A stretch of 33,651 nt of DNA from Planctomycetota bacterium (GTDB lineage Bacteria; Planctomycetota; UBA1135): contig JAPKBM010000018.1 in NCBI GenBank assembly GCA_026421205.1, positions 1 to 33,651 on the forward strand, read 5' to 3'. The notes under the pieces were generated by a model. It was given only the letters and a program-made list of their open reading frames with translations. It did not search any database and was not told where the DNA came from. The position numbers and the translations under genes were made by a program. The number at the start of each line of letters is the position of its first letter. The stretch's first letter is position 1. This document shows positions 7,338 to 15,353 of the stretch, piece by piece.

Positions 7338-9071
7338 ATGTCTGCACCAGCCACCACAGAATCTGAAGGGGCCAAGGTCCCACTTCTCACACAGCTCAAA
7401 GCCTTCAGTGGAATTTACTGGATTGCCAACTGGATGGAGCTGGTCGAACGCTTCGCCTATTACGGGGTGCGCGTCGTCCTTCCCGTTTTCATGGTGTCTG
7501 CCTTTGAAGATGGTGGCCCTGAGTTCACGCACATACAAAAAGGAACTATTTACGCTGTTTGGGCTTTAGTTCAAAGTTTTGTGCCCATTTTCACCGGCGG
7601 ATTTGCAGATCGCTATGGATATAAAATAAATATTGCCATCAGTACGGTTTTGAAAATCATTGGATACCTCATCATGGGGTACAGTATTTTCCTTGCCGAA
7701 ACGGTCGGCGGTGGAAGCTTGGCTTCATTGCGCCCCAGTGGCGCTGACCTTGCCTATGAATTTTTCTTTGCCGGTGCCATGTTCCTTGCACTTGGAACGG
7801 CTGTTTTCAAGCCGGGCTTGCAGGGCTTGATTGCGCATCAAATGCCGAAGCAATATGCTTCTCTCGGCTGGGCAATGTTCTATCAAATGGTCAATATCGG
7901 TGGATTCATTGGCCCCCTTCTTGCCGGGTATTTACGTGTTCTTGATTGGACTTATGTGTTCATTGCTTGCGCCATTGGCATTGCGTTGAACTTCATTCCG
8001 CTCTTTTTCTTCAAAGAGCCTGAGCATCAAAACGTGGACAAATCAGAGGGCATCGGCACTGTTCTTATGAATGCCTTGCGAGGCCTATTGGAGCCACGAC
8101 TGTTTTTCTTCACGATATCCTTTGCTGGATTCTGGCTGATGTTCTATCAGTTGTTCGACATCCTCCCCAACTTCATTGATGACTGGATTGATACTCGAAT
8201 GATTGCCACTGCGCTCGGAGGGTGGATTGGGGCGGGTGCCGTTCCAACCGTAAATGGGGGGAATTTAACGCAAGAGTGGATGATCAATTTCAATGCCCTT
8301 TTGATTAGCTTTTTCGCTTTTGCTATGGGCTACCTCACGGGAAAAGTGAGATCTTTGAATGCCATTATTATTGGAATCGCTGTCTCTGCCGTAGCCATTT
8401 ACGCCTTGGGCGAGAGCATGGATGGATGGTGGATTCTTGCCATGATTGGCCTGTTCTCCTTTGGCGAAATGACGGCAAGCCCCACGAAGATGCGCTACTT
8501 GGCGAGCATTGCCCCCCCAGGAAAAGAGGGGTTGTACATGGGCTACGTCAACTTTACGGTTGGCATTGGATGGTCCATCGGAAGCATCATTGCCGGCGAG
8601 ATGTATCAAGAAGGCGGGGATAAGATTGTGTTGGCAAGAAGATTTCTGATTGATAAGGCTGGGCAATCCGCGGAAATGGTAAATGGCCTGTCACGCGGTG
8701 AGGTGTTGCCTTTCTTTGAAAAAGTTCAAGGCGTTGACGCTTGGGGCTTAAGAGAGACCTTGTGGAGTACCTATGAACCGTATGCCATGTGGTCGGTGTT
8801 TACGTGGATTGGATTGGGATCCATGGTTGCCATTATGATTTACAACAAGGTCACCACGGCGGCGGATGCCGATGAAGGCCACTCCTTTAACACAAAGGGG
8901 CATGTTTACGTGCGCATGGCTTTGGTTCCCATTGCTCTTGCCTTCTGCTGGGCAACTTGGGACAAACTATTTATTCAAGGCAAAGAATTTCAGGACGCCT
9001 TGGCCGTTTCGGTTCAAGCTGTCATGTTCTCTCTCATGGCCTTCGTCTCCTTCACTCATCGCCGAGCCTAG
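7338..9071 (+). CDS. POT/PTR family proton-dependent peptide transporter
   Basis: Imports di- and tripeptides with protons across the inner membrane. The 577-residue protein is polytopic (about 12-14 membrane segments) and starts with the family's ExxER motif, MELVERFAYYG, which is needed for proton coupling. FADRYGYKINI and AVFKPGLQGLIA are further PTR signatures. ATG 7338 is chosen over an in-frame TTG at 7320 because AAGG lies nine bases before it and the protein then begins MSAPATTESEG. It is longer than the minimal bacterial POT, with loops around residues 300-330 and 450-490. Convergent with DoxX, nine bases apart. Neither CGTCGG nor its complement occurs in this gene, unlike most of the window, so recent acquisition is possible. 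Confidence 0.93.
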   Translation: MSAPATTESEGAKVPLLTQLKAFSGIYWIANWMELVERFAYYGVRVVLPVFMVSAFEDGGPEFTHIQKGTIYAVWALVQSFVPIFTGGFADRYGYKINIAISTVLKIIGYLIMGYSIFLAETVGGGSLASLRPSGADLAYEFFFAGAMFLALGTAVFKPGLQGLIAHQMPKQYASLGWAMFYQMVNIGGFIGPLLAGYLRVLDWTYVFIACAIGIALNFIPLFFFKEPEHQNVDKSEGIGTVLMNALRGLLEPRLFFFTISFAGFWLMFYQLFDILPNFIDDWIDTRMIATALGGWIGAGAVPTVNGGNLTQEWMINFNALLISFFAFAMGYLTGKVRSLNAIIIGIAVSAVAIYALGESMDGWWILAMIGLFSFGEMTASPTKMRYLASIAPPGKEGLYMGYVNFTVGIGWSIGSIIAGEMYQEGGDKIVLARRFLIDKAGQSAEMVNGLSRGEVLPFFEKVQGVDAWGLRETLWSTYEPYAMWSVFTWIGLGSMVAIMIYNKVTTAADADEGHSFNTKGHVYVRMALVPIALAFCWATWDKLFIQGKEFQDALAVSVQAVMFSLMAFVSFTHRRA

Positions 9072-9080
9072 GAAAAAATA

Positions 9081-9476
9081 TTACTGTCCTTGAGTGCGTC
9101 GGTGGTCGATAGACCATGGGCCAGGACCTGCAAGGAGAATGGCGACCATGGAAGATAGATAAAGGGCGGCAAGTTCCCACTCAGGAAAGGGGTCTCCAAG
9201 ATGAGCCACGAGAATGGCGACGACCATGGTGCAAGCTGCAAAAAATGCTGCTGGCCTCGTCCAAAGACCAAGGGCAACCAACGTGCCGCCGACGAGTTCT
9301 GTTAATTTTGCCGCCCATGCGAAGACCAAAGGCGCAGGGAAACCGATTGACTCCAACCAACCCCCAAAGGCTTCCATGCCGTCAAAACCGCCGACAATAA
9401 TCTTTTGGTAACCGTGAGAGGCAAGACCCAGGCCAGCCACAAGACGAAGGATAAGGAAGGCAGCAGATTGCATCAC
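9081..9476 (-). CDS. DoxX family membrane protein
   Basis: A 131-residue inner-membrane protein with four predicted membrane helices. The N-terminus (ILRLVAGLGLASHGYQKI) and the middle (AKLTELVGGTLVALGLWTR) match the DoxX family, whose members are linked to redox or oxidative-stress systems but seldom have a proven activity. It is the last gene of a minus-strand series: six bases after the AlkA-type glycosylase. Co-location with a DNA alkylation repair gene may be casual. Confidence 0.88.
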   Translation of the reverse strand: MMQSAAFLILRLVAGLGLASHGYQKIIVGGFDGMEAFGGWLESIGFPAPLVFAWAAKLTELVGGTLVALGLWTRPAAFFAACTMVVAILVAHLGDPFPEWELAALYLSSMVAILLAGPGPWSIDHRRTQGQ

Positions 9477-9482
9477 TGCAGT

Positions 9483-10118
9483 CTACGCTTTCTGCTCATC
9501 TACCAAACGCCAAAGTGACCAAGCAGCCACGCTTCGATATGGTGCCCAACGCTCTCCACGTGCTTCAAGCTCTTTTGGCTTTGGACGATCCAGCTTGCTG
9601 TCCAAAAGCCGAAGCCCTTCCTGAACACCAAGATCTCCGCACGGCAGAATATCCAGCCTTCCCAGCCGAAACATGAGGAACATTTGTGCAGTCCACTCGC
9701 CGATGCCTCGAACCTGAATGAGATGGCCCACGACCTCCGCATTCGAAAGCCGACCAAGACTGCGCAATTTGAGCTCCGAGGAAAGACTCTTCCTTGCTAA
9801 ATCCTGAACCGCCAATATTTTTGCTTGAGAAAGCCCTGCCTCCCGCAAGGATGCATCGGATAACTGCAACAATGCTTTTTCCGACGGAAAAAGTCGGCCT
9901 GAGGTTAAAGCACAGACCCTTGAGTGAATCGTGTCTGCGGCTTTATAGGCCAGTTGCTGAAAGACAATGGCGCGAGCCAAACAACGATAGTAACTCAAGC
10001 GCTTTTGGCTGGGCAATGGGAAGCTTGGATACGACCCGACTCTTTTCAAAAGCTCTATCAAAGCAGGGTCCTTTTTTCCTAAGCTTCGCTTTATCTTAGC
10101 CCAAGAGAGTTGTTCCAT
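9483..10118 (-). CDS. DNA-3-methyladenine glycosylase II (AlkA/MAG1 type)
   Basis: Removes alkylated purines from DNA. The 211-residue protein is the compact, HhH-GPD-only form without the N-terminal AlkA domain. The helix-hairpin-helix and catalytic region is clear: LIQVRGIGEWTAQMFLMF, then LDILPCGDLGVQEG with the catalytic Asp. YYRCLARAIVFQQLAYKAAD near residue 45-65 matches the family's Q-Q motif. It starts two bases after the M1 peptidase stop (TAA, two bases, ATG), so it is co-transcribed. Confidence 0.9.
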   Translation of the reverse strand: MEQLSWAKIKRSLGKKDPALIELLKRVGSYPSFPLPSQKRLSYYRCLARAIVFQQLAYKAADTIHSRVCALTSGRLFPSEKALLQLSDASLREAGLSQAKILAVQDLARKSLSSELKLRSLGRLSNAEVVGHLIQVRGIGEWTAQMFLMFRLGRLDILPCGDLGVQEGLRLLDSKLDRPKPKELEARGERWAPYRSVAAWSLWRLVDEQKA

Positions 10119-10120
10119 TT

Positions 10121-12535
10121 TTACTGCCGAAAGCTCGGGTCTATCTTTTTCAATTTCTCTAAATCTTCCGAAAACAGATCTGGGCGCAACCTTGCCAACC
10201 CTGCCGCAGTCCCCCGAACGGTAGCACTGCCCGCAAAGAGTGCATTACGGACAGCCGAAACAACCGGGTCTGGACCTGAAATTGCGTCGGCCGATTTCAA
10301 CCAAGGCTTCAACAAGCGCAATGCCGTTTGCCGCGTACTTGACAAATTCCCCGACCAGGATTTCTTTAATAACAAAGTGCGAGTTCGCTCATCTTCTGGC
10401 AACCGCAATGCAAGCTCTGTCATGGCCAAGGACCGAAGCTTATCTCCGGAACTGTCCATTTGAGTCCAAGGCAATAAATAATCCCACAATATTCGGGGCT
10501 CCTGCAATCGAGAGAGGGCTCGCAATGCAATCACCCGCGCCGCCGGGGAGGCGTCGGCTGTATCCAAGATGCCGCTCAAGATAGAAACAACGCCAAGGTC
10601 TTCCGTTCGCAATGCCAGTAAATCCAGCCAGGCATTTTCAGTGGGCACGTCCTTTTCTCGGAGCCACGCCCCACGAAGACGAGGAACTGACATAGATGCT
10701 TCATGGAAACGCCCCAGAGATTGAATAGCCTGCTTGCGAAGGCCCGGCAGTGAATCTCGTGTCGCTACCTGCCAGAAAATATCCGGCACAGAAGGATTCT
10801 GTGAGGACTGTAAATCCCTCAGCGCCAAGGCTCTGCTTCGCGCACTCCACCCCTCTAAGGCCATAGATTCCATGGCACCATCCGGCGATGAAAATGTCCA
10901 TGTTGCAGGAACATATACATGTGGGTCTACTTCCAAAAACCTCGGCGCGCTCTGAACTGGAATCTCCCACACATGGTTTTCCGCATTCACCCAACGTCGG
11001 CCGGTATGCCATCCGTCGGACTCTATCCAGCGAAAGTCAAGAGGGAAAGAAAAGGCTTCTGGGATTCCAAGAGATGTGTCTTGCGTTTGTTCCAATTCAA
11101 TCCGCATGACATTCTGGCTAACGGACCACTTCAATGAAAGCTCTGGATAACCCGGCTGGAAAAACCATTGTTGGAAAATTTCGGAAAAGTCTTTGCCGGA
11201 AACTGACGTCAAGGCCTCTTCAAAATCTTTTGTCGTGACGGAGGAAAAAGCATTGGCGTGCAAGTATCGCTGGATTGCCTCTTTAAATTTTGGTTCTCCA
11301 ATCCACCCACGAAGAAGCTGAAGCCGTGAAGCACCCCCTGGATAAATCGTTCCGTCAAAAAACAATTGGAATGGGAAATCGTACTCATTTTTCACCAACG
11401 CGCGAAGAGATGCGCCGCGACAAGCACGTGCATAACGATCTACCGCATTGCCCATGGCAAAGACGAAGGCTTCTTCGCCTTGAATGTGCCGCCGGTACAA
11501 TAAATTAAAGTAAGTCGCAAACCCCTCATTCAACCAAGCGTGTGGCCAATCTTCACAGGTCACAATGTCGCCAAACCACTGATGCGCCGCCTCATGCGCC
11601 ACAAGCCCCCAAGTTGGCGACTCATTTTGTTCTGAAGCTGGATGAATGGCATTTCGCGTGACTGTCGTTGCCGTTACATTTTCCATGCCCCCAAAGGGGA
11701 AGTCTCTAACGGCAATCTGCGCATACTTTGAAAAAGGGTAGCGAAAGCCCGTGTACTCTGAAATAAATCGTAAAACTTCTGGGGTATGAGAAAACGATGC
11801 CACGCCAGCGTCAAGGTCTTCTGGCTCGACATAATAAGAAAGACTGATGTCCTCCCAGCCATCTTCAATTTTAACGAACGGCCCTGCAGCAAAAGTAAAG
11901 AGATACGTCGGCATGTCCTGCTTCATCACCCACTGCACTGTTTTGGTTCCACGCTCCGCATTGAACCATTCCTGCACCTGCTCTCCTGCTGCAACCGTCT
12001 CCCAAGAAATCGGAACCGTTGCCGTGATTTGATGCGACGCCCGGTCAGCAGGAATATCATGACATGGGAACCACCAACGCGCACGTTCACATTCCCCTTG
12101 TGTAAATACATGGTCAGCATGTTTGATGCCCTTTTCCTTTGCCGAAACAAAGTGCATACCACCCAAAGGATTTGCCTGGTATTTCACCTCAACCCAAGAT
12201 CCTTCCCCAGCAGAGAAGGCGTCGGCAAAGGGAATTTCCAACACACCCTGTTGATGCACAAATGGATGCGTGGGCGATTCCGCCGTGGCCACATTTAAGA
12301 TCGTCATGCCCTCAGCATGTAACCGCAGAGCCTTCATATCACTCGTCGCCAAAAAAGTAATGTGCGTATGACCAGACAGTCTCCCTTCATCCGGAAAAAC
12401 CTGAAACGTAAGGTCATAGTGCAAAACGTCAAAGTGAACCGTGCCCAACAGGGCAGGAGGCGCGCTGGGTATGGGAGCAACACAGGCCCCCAATAACAAG
12501 GCACAAAGGAAACGGGGGAGGGATGGGGCGGCCAT
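10121..12535 (-). CDS. M1-family aminopeptidase lipoprotein with HEAT-like C-terminus
   Basis: An 804-residue zinc aminopeptidase predicted to be a lipoprotein (lipobox LGAC near residue 18), so it trims peptides in the periplasm or at the cell surface. The N-terminal beta domain leads to the substrate motif GGMEN (about residue 280) and then HEAAHQWFG (about 314) with the third ligand in WLNEGFATY: the full HExxH-x18-E set. A tyrosine after the active site (IYPGGASRLQLLRGW) fits the oxyanion residue. The C-terminal ~250 residues (about 560-800) are helical HEAT-like repeats, for example ALRALSRLQEPRILW and SLAMTELALRLPED. It follows the GHMP-like gene by 21 bases. Confidence 0.9.
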   Translation of the reverse strand: MAAPSLPRFLCALLLGACVAPIPSAPPALLGTVHFDVLHYDLTFQVFPDEGRLSGHTHITFLATSDMKALRLHAEGMTILNVATAESPTHPFVHQQGVLEIPFADAFSAGEGSWVEVKYQANPLGGMHFVSAKEKGIKHADHVFTQGECERARWWFPCHDIPADRASHQITATVPISWETVAAGEQVQEWFNAERGTKTVQWVMKQDMPTYLFTFAAGPFVKIEDGWEDISLSYYVEPEDLDAGVASFSHTPEVLRFISEYTGFRYPFSKYAQIAVRDFPFGGMENVTATTVTRNAIHPASEQNESPTWGLVAHEAAHQWFGDIVTCEDWPHAWLNEGFATYFNLLYRRHIQGEEAFVFAMGNAVDRYARACRGASLRALVKNEYDFPFQLFFDGTIYPGGASRLQLLRGWIGEPKFKEAIQRYLHANAFSSVTTKDFEEALTSVSGKDFSEIFQQWFFQPGYPELSLKWSVSQNVMRIELEQTQDTSLGIPEAFSFPLDFRWIESDGWHTGRRWVNAENHVWEIPVQSAPRFLEVDPHVYVPATWTFSSPDGAMESMALEGWSARSRALALRDLQSSQNPSVPDIFWQVATRDSLPGLRKQAIQSLGRFHEASMSVPRLRGAWLREKDVPTENAWLDLLALRTEDLGVVSILSGILDTADASPAARVIALRALSRLQEPRILWDYLLPWTQMDSSGDKLRSLAMTELALRLPEDERTRTLLLKKSWSGNLSSTRQTALRLLKPWLKSADAISGPDPVVSAVRNALFAGSATVRGTAAGLARLRPDLFSEDLEKLKKIDPSFRQ

Positions 12536-12556
12536 TCCGCCGAGTTTATCCCTCTC

Positions 12557-14083
12557 TTATTCCTTAACGGCGGAAGTCGCTTCTTTTTCCTTTTCTTTCG
12601 ACGGCGCTTCGCTGTTGGCCTTTTCGGCCTCTGCTTCCTTCGGAGGCGCGTCTTCTTCTTTGGGCTGAATGACTCCTTCCCACCAACCACTTACCGCGGC
12701 TCCACGGCTAGTTTCAAGAAGAATGGTGCCCCTTGTTTCATGGTCATCGCAGAACTTATGGAAGATGTCTCGTAACTCTTCTTCGCCATCCGTATGGCCA
12801 ATCACAACAACAACACTGTCTCTACCCGTTCCGGTCAAACGCGCACCGTACAAGTTTGTGTCTTTCCCTGTGTTCAAAATTCGGGCCACAAAATCCTCGA
12901 TGCGGTCATCACGAATCGAGCACTTTTCTTTCAGCGACCGATGGGAAGAGAAAAGGACTTTTCCGGCTTCCATCAAATGGTCATCCCGCCGTGTGCGCGC
13001 GAACTCATTAATCTGTTCCAAGAAACGGTGTGAGCGGCCACTTTCTCGAACGGCGTGCTCTGCTAAAGCACGCAAACGGTAGGAACGATCCGGGCTCACG
13101 TGTTCTGCAATATCCGGATATTGCTTTGCAAAACGCTTTAGCCATTCTGCCCCCAACTCTTTGGTCGGAACATAATTTCGAAGCCCACCTTCAAATTCAC
13201 CGGGCGTAATTTGGGCCCAGCCTCCATAGCCTTCTTTCTTTTCTTTCTTGAGACCGGCGTTCAAGTACGCCATTCCCATGGCGGGGCCCGTTGCCGAAGC
13301 AATGCGCGTGTCATAATCTGCAATTTCACCAAAGCCAAGATCCACAGCCGCAAGCAAAGCGTTCTCACCAAGGGGAATCCACTGCATGACAGGGTCCACA
13401 CCATGCTCAATGAAAATGCCGCACTGTTGTTCACCAAGAGAACAGGTCAGGGCGTCGGAAACCCGCAAGTGCTCCCCTAGGACATCCTGATGCCCTTGGG
13501 TCACTGCGCGAGCCAAACGAATTCCATCCACGCGCTTTTTGTCTAAGCCCGTGGAGGCCTTAAAGGCCATGGATACACCGGACGCAAATGCCGTACGACT
13601 GGCGTAAGCCTTTGTGCCGGGGAGGCGACTCCAAATCACCAAACTAAAGCCAAACTTCGGCGTGTTGAGTTGGTGAGAACGGCGCAAGCCAATCATGATG
13701 GCCATCATGCGCTCCATCCACAGGGAATCTGTCTCTTCAAACAAGCTCCGAAGAACCGCAGGGCTTCGGGGTGGCCCCTTTTTGGTGTAAATATCTGAAA
13801 TCTGCCCAGACCAATTGAGGTCCTCACCTTCCGGGCCACCAGCCAAAATCCGGATATGAATATCATTATCGCGCCGGTTTTGAATCGCGCAACTGACATC
13901 CCGACCGATGGAGACACTGAACGTTGGGCTGCCAAGTTGTTCTCCGGGGCCACCAATGACACCGAAGGCTCCCGGGGCTCGCGTAAGCCACAAAGGAGTA
14001 TCAAATTCAAACAAATCTGTAGCCTCACTTTCGAGAAGAGAAGCGAACAGAATGAAGTGGGGAGGGAGAGCTGGTTGTGCCAC
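12557..14083 (-). CDS. Degenerate GHMP-kinase-superfamily protein (galactokinase/arabinokinase-like)
   Basis: A 508-residue protein read from a GTG start; no upstream ATG and no good Shine-Dalgarno. The scaffold follows galactokinase and plant L-arabinokinase: TRAPGAFGVIGGP (35-46) in the position of APGRVNLIGEHTDY; LPGTKAYASRTAFASG (154-169) where the GxGLSSSA ATP loop should be; GEQQCGIFIEHGVD (217-230) for the CGxMDQ region; DYDTRIASATGPAMGMAY (257-273) like the arabinokinase YxxVRIGAFMG stretch; LTGTGRDSVVVVIG (416-429) for motif 3. Catalytic Arg/Glu/Asp and the Ser-rich loop are replaced, so kinase activity is doubtful. A charged Glu/Lys/Ala-rich tail (about 474-508) follows. First gene of a four-gene operon with the M1 peptidase. 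Role unknown: possibly sugar sensing or an altered kinase. Confidence 0.7.
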   Translation of the reverse strand: MAQPALPPHFILFASLLESEATDLFEFDTPLWLTRAPGAFGVIGGPGEQLGSPTFSVSIGRDVSCAIQNRRDNDIHIRILAGGPEGEDLNWSGQISDIYTKKGPPRSPAVLRSLFEETDSLWMERMMAIMIGLRRSHQLNTPKFGFSLVIWSRLPGTKAYASRTAFASGVSMAFKASTGLDKKRVDGIRLARAVTQGHQDVLGEHLRVSDALTCSLGEQQCGIFIEHGVDPVMQWIPLGENALLAAVDLGFGEIADYDTRIASATGPAMGMAYLNAGLKKEKKEGYGGWAQITPGEFEGGLRNYVPTKELGAEWLKRFAKQYPDIAEHVSPDRSYRLRALAEHAVRESGRSHRFLEQINEFARTRRDDHLMEAGKVLFSSHRSLKEKCSIRDDRIEDFVARILNTGKDTNLYGARLTGTGRDSVVVVIGHTDGEEELRDIFHKFCDDHETRGTILLETSRGAAVSGWWEGVIQPKEEDAPPKEAEAEKANSEAPSKEKEKEATSAVKE

Positions 14084-14209
14084 GAATTGCCGAACGGTTT
14101 TCGACCCTATTTATCCTTGATTCCGACCAAAAAGGCAAGCCTACAGAGCAAGAAACCTCTTAAGATTAAGAAACTTGGAAGGTTTAGGGCCCTATCCAGC
14201 CTTCATTTC

Positions 14210-15346
14210 ATGAAATTCGCCAAAGTTCTTGCTATTTCAGGGTTTATCGCCCTCAGCTTCAGTCTTTTTTCCTGCGGGGAGAGCGCGGAAACGGAAGATG
14301 ATGGCGGAAGCAATGCCGACATCACGCTTTCCTTTCAAGGCCCGGTAGATGCTTACCCCCTCACCGCAACCACAGCATTAGTCTCCTGGCTCATCGCTAC
14401 AAATACCGCGGGAGATTCGGCAGACTCAATGACCTACACCCTCTACCGAGGGGATACCGAGGACTTTGACACCTCACTGACCCCCTCCCACGACATATGG
14501 ACGATTTCCGGCACTGTAACGGGCAATCCCTCCAAAGCTGTGGCGGTTAATGCAGCGCAACACCATTTTTTCAAAGTAAAAGCTGCTGACAGCCATGACA
14601 ACACGGTCTTAAGTAACCGCGTCGTCAGCACATTCCCACCGGAAGAACCGGTCACTGGAAGCATTCTCTATGAAAACAATGTGGAGTTCTTGTGGGCGGT
14701 TACGGATAACCTCGGGAATACTTGCATGACATGTCACGACGGCTCACGAGGCTCCGGGACCCTAGACCTCAGTTCCTATATCGGGGTCATGAATGGCCTT
14801 GGAGACGCAATCACTCCGGACAGTTTCACCGTCCCTGGTGATGGAGGCGCAACTTGGGCCCTCTTTGCATTGGGCTTCACATCCAATTTTATTGAGCACT
14901 TCTCCTTCGCCGACCACGCCCCCCTATTCCAAATCACTTTGTCAGACTGGGCTGAAGAGGGTTGTTTGGAATATCCCGAAGAGGTTGCACCTATTTTTCA
15001 GTTCGGACAAGTCGGCAATGGCAGTCATTATTACGCGGAACCTGATTGGAACGCGGAGACAGTCACCCTTCATTTTTTCCACGCAGAAGACTCCGAAAGC
15101 ACCCCCTATGGGTCCCCAACTTTTGACCATTTAGAATACGTCGTTTATGGCGGTGAGGACAGCAATTCAATTGACTGGGTAACACCTTTGGCCACCGTGG
15201 CCCGAAATACTTCGTTTCCAACCATGGACAATGAATTCTCTGTCACTCTTCCTTGGACTCTTCCGAAAGGATCCTTTGTGATTCGCGCCAAAGATTACGT
15301 CGGCAATGAAACGATCAACGAGAAAGAACTGACCGTTCAGCAGTAA
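14210..15346 (+). CDS. Lipoprotein with fibronectin III-like region and one heme-c motif (planctomycete-type cytochrome c)
   Basis: A 378-residue exported protein. The signal peptide ends in lipobox LFSC (Cys22), then an acidic/Gly linker. Residues about 38-150 look like a fibronectin III-like domain (TALVSWLIA, YTLYRGD, HFFKVKAADS). CMTCH at 172-176 is a single c-type heme attachment site inside a region (TCMTCHDGSRGSGTLDLSSY, later ITLSDWAEEGC) patterned like planctomycete-type cytochrome c domains. The expected distal Met is not obvious because HAPLF stands where a Met-Pro would be. Residues about 275-378 are a beta-rich domain ending FVIRAKDYVGNE. The ATG at 14210 is chosen because it gives a clean lipoprotein signal; the same frame is open further upstream but overlaps the divergent GHMP gene. 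Probably an envelope electron-transfer or redox-sensing protein. Confidence 0.75.
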   Translation: MKFAKVLAISGFIALSFSLFSCGESAETEDDGGSNADITLSFQGPVDAYPLTATTALVSWLIATNTAGDSADSMTYTLYRGDTEDFDTSLTPSHDIWTISGTVTGNPSKAVAVNAAQHHFFKVKAADSHDNTVLSNRVVSTFPPEEPVTGSILYENNVEFLWAVTDNLGNTCMTCHDGSRGSGTLDLSSYIGVMNGLGDAITPDSFTVPGDGGATWALFALGFTSNFIEHFSFADHAPLFQITLSDWAEEGCLEYPEEVAPIFQFGQVGNGSHYYAEPDWNAETVTLHFFHAEDSESTPYGSPTFDHLEYVVYGGEDSNSIDWVTPLATVARNTSFPTMDNEFSVTLPWTLPKGSFVIRAKDYVGNETINEKELTVQQ

Positions 15347-15353
15347 CGGGAAC

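Noticed and set aside
11786-12298. Plus-strand frame (170 codons) opposite the M1 peptidase
   Set aside because: It is a shadow of the M1 coding sequence with no domain or signal.
13856-14209. Upstream extension of the heme-c lipoprotein
   Set aside because: It overlaps the divergent GHMP-like gene, and the lipoprotein signal peptide begins exactly at 14210.
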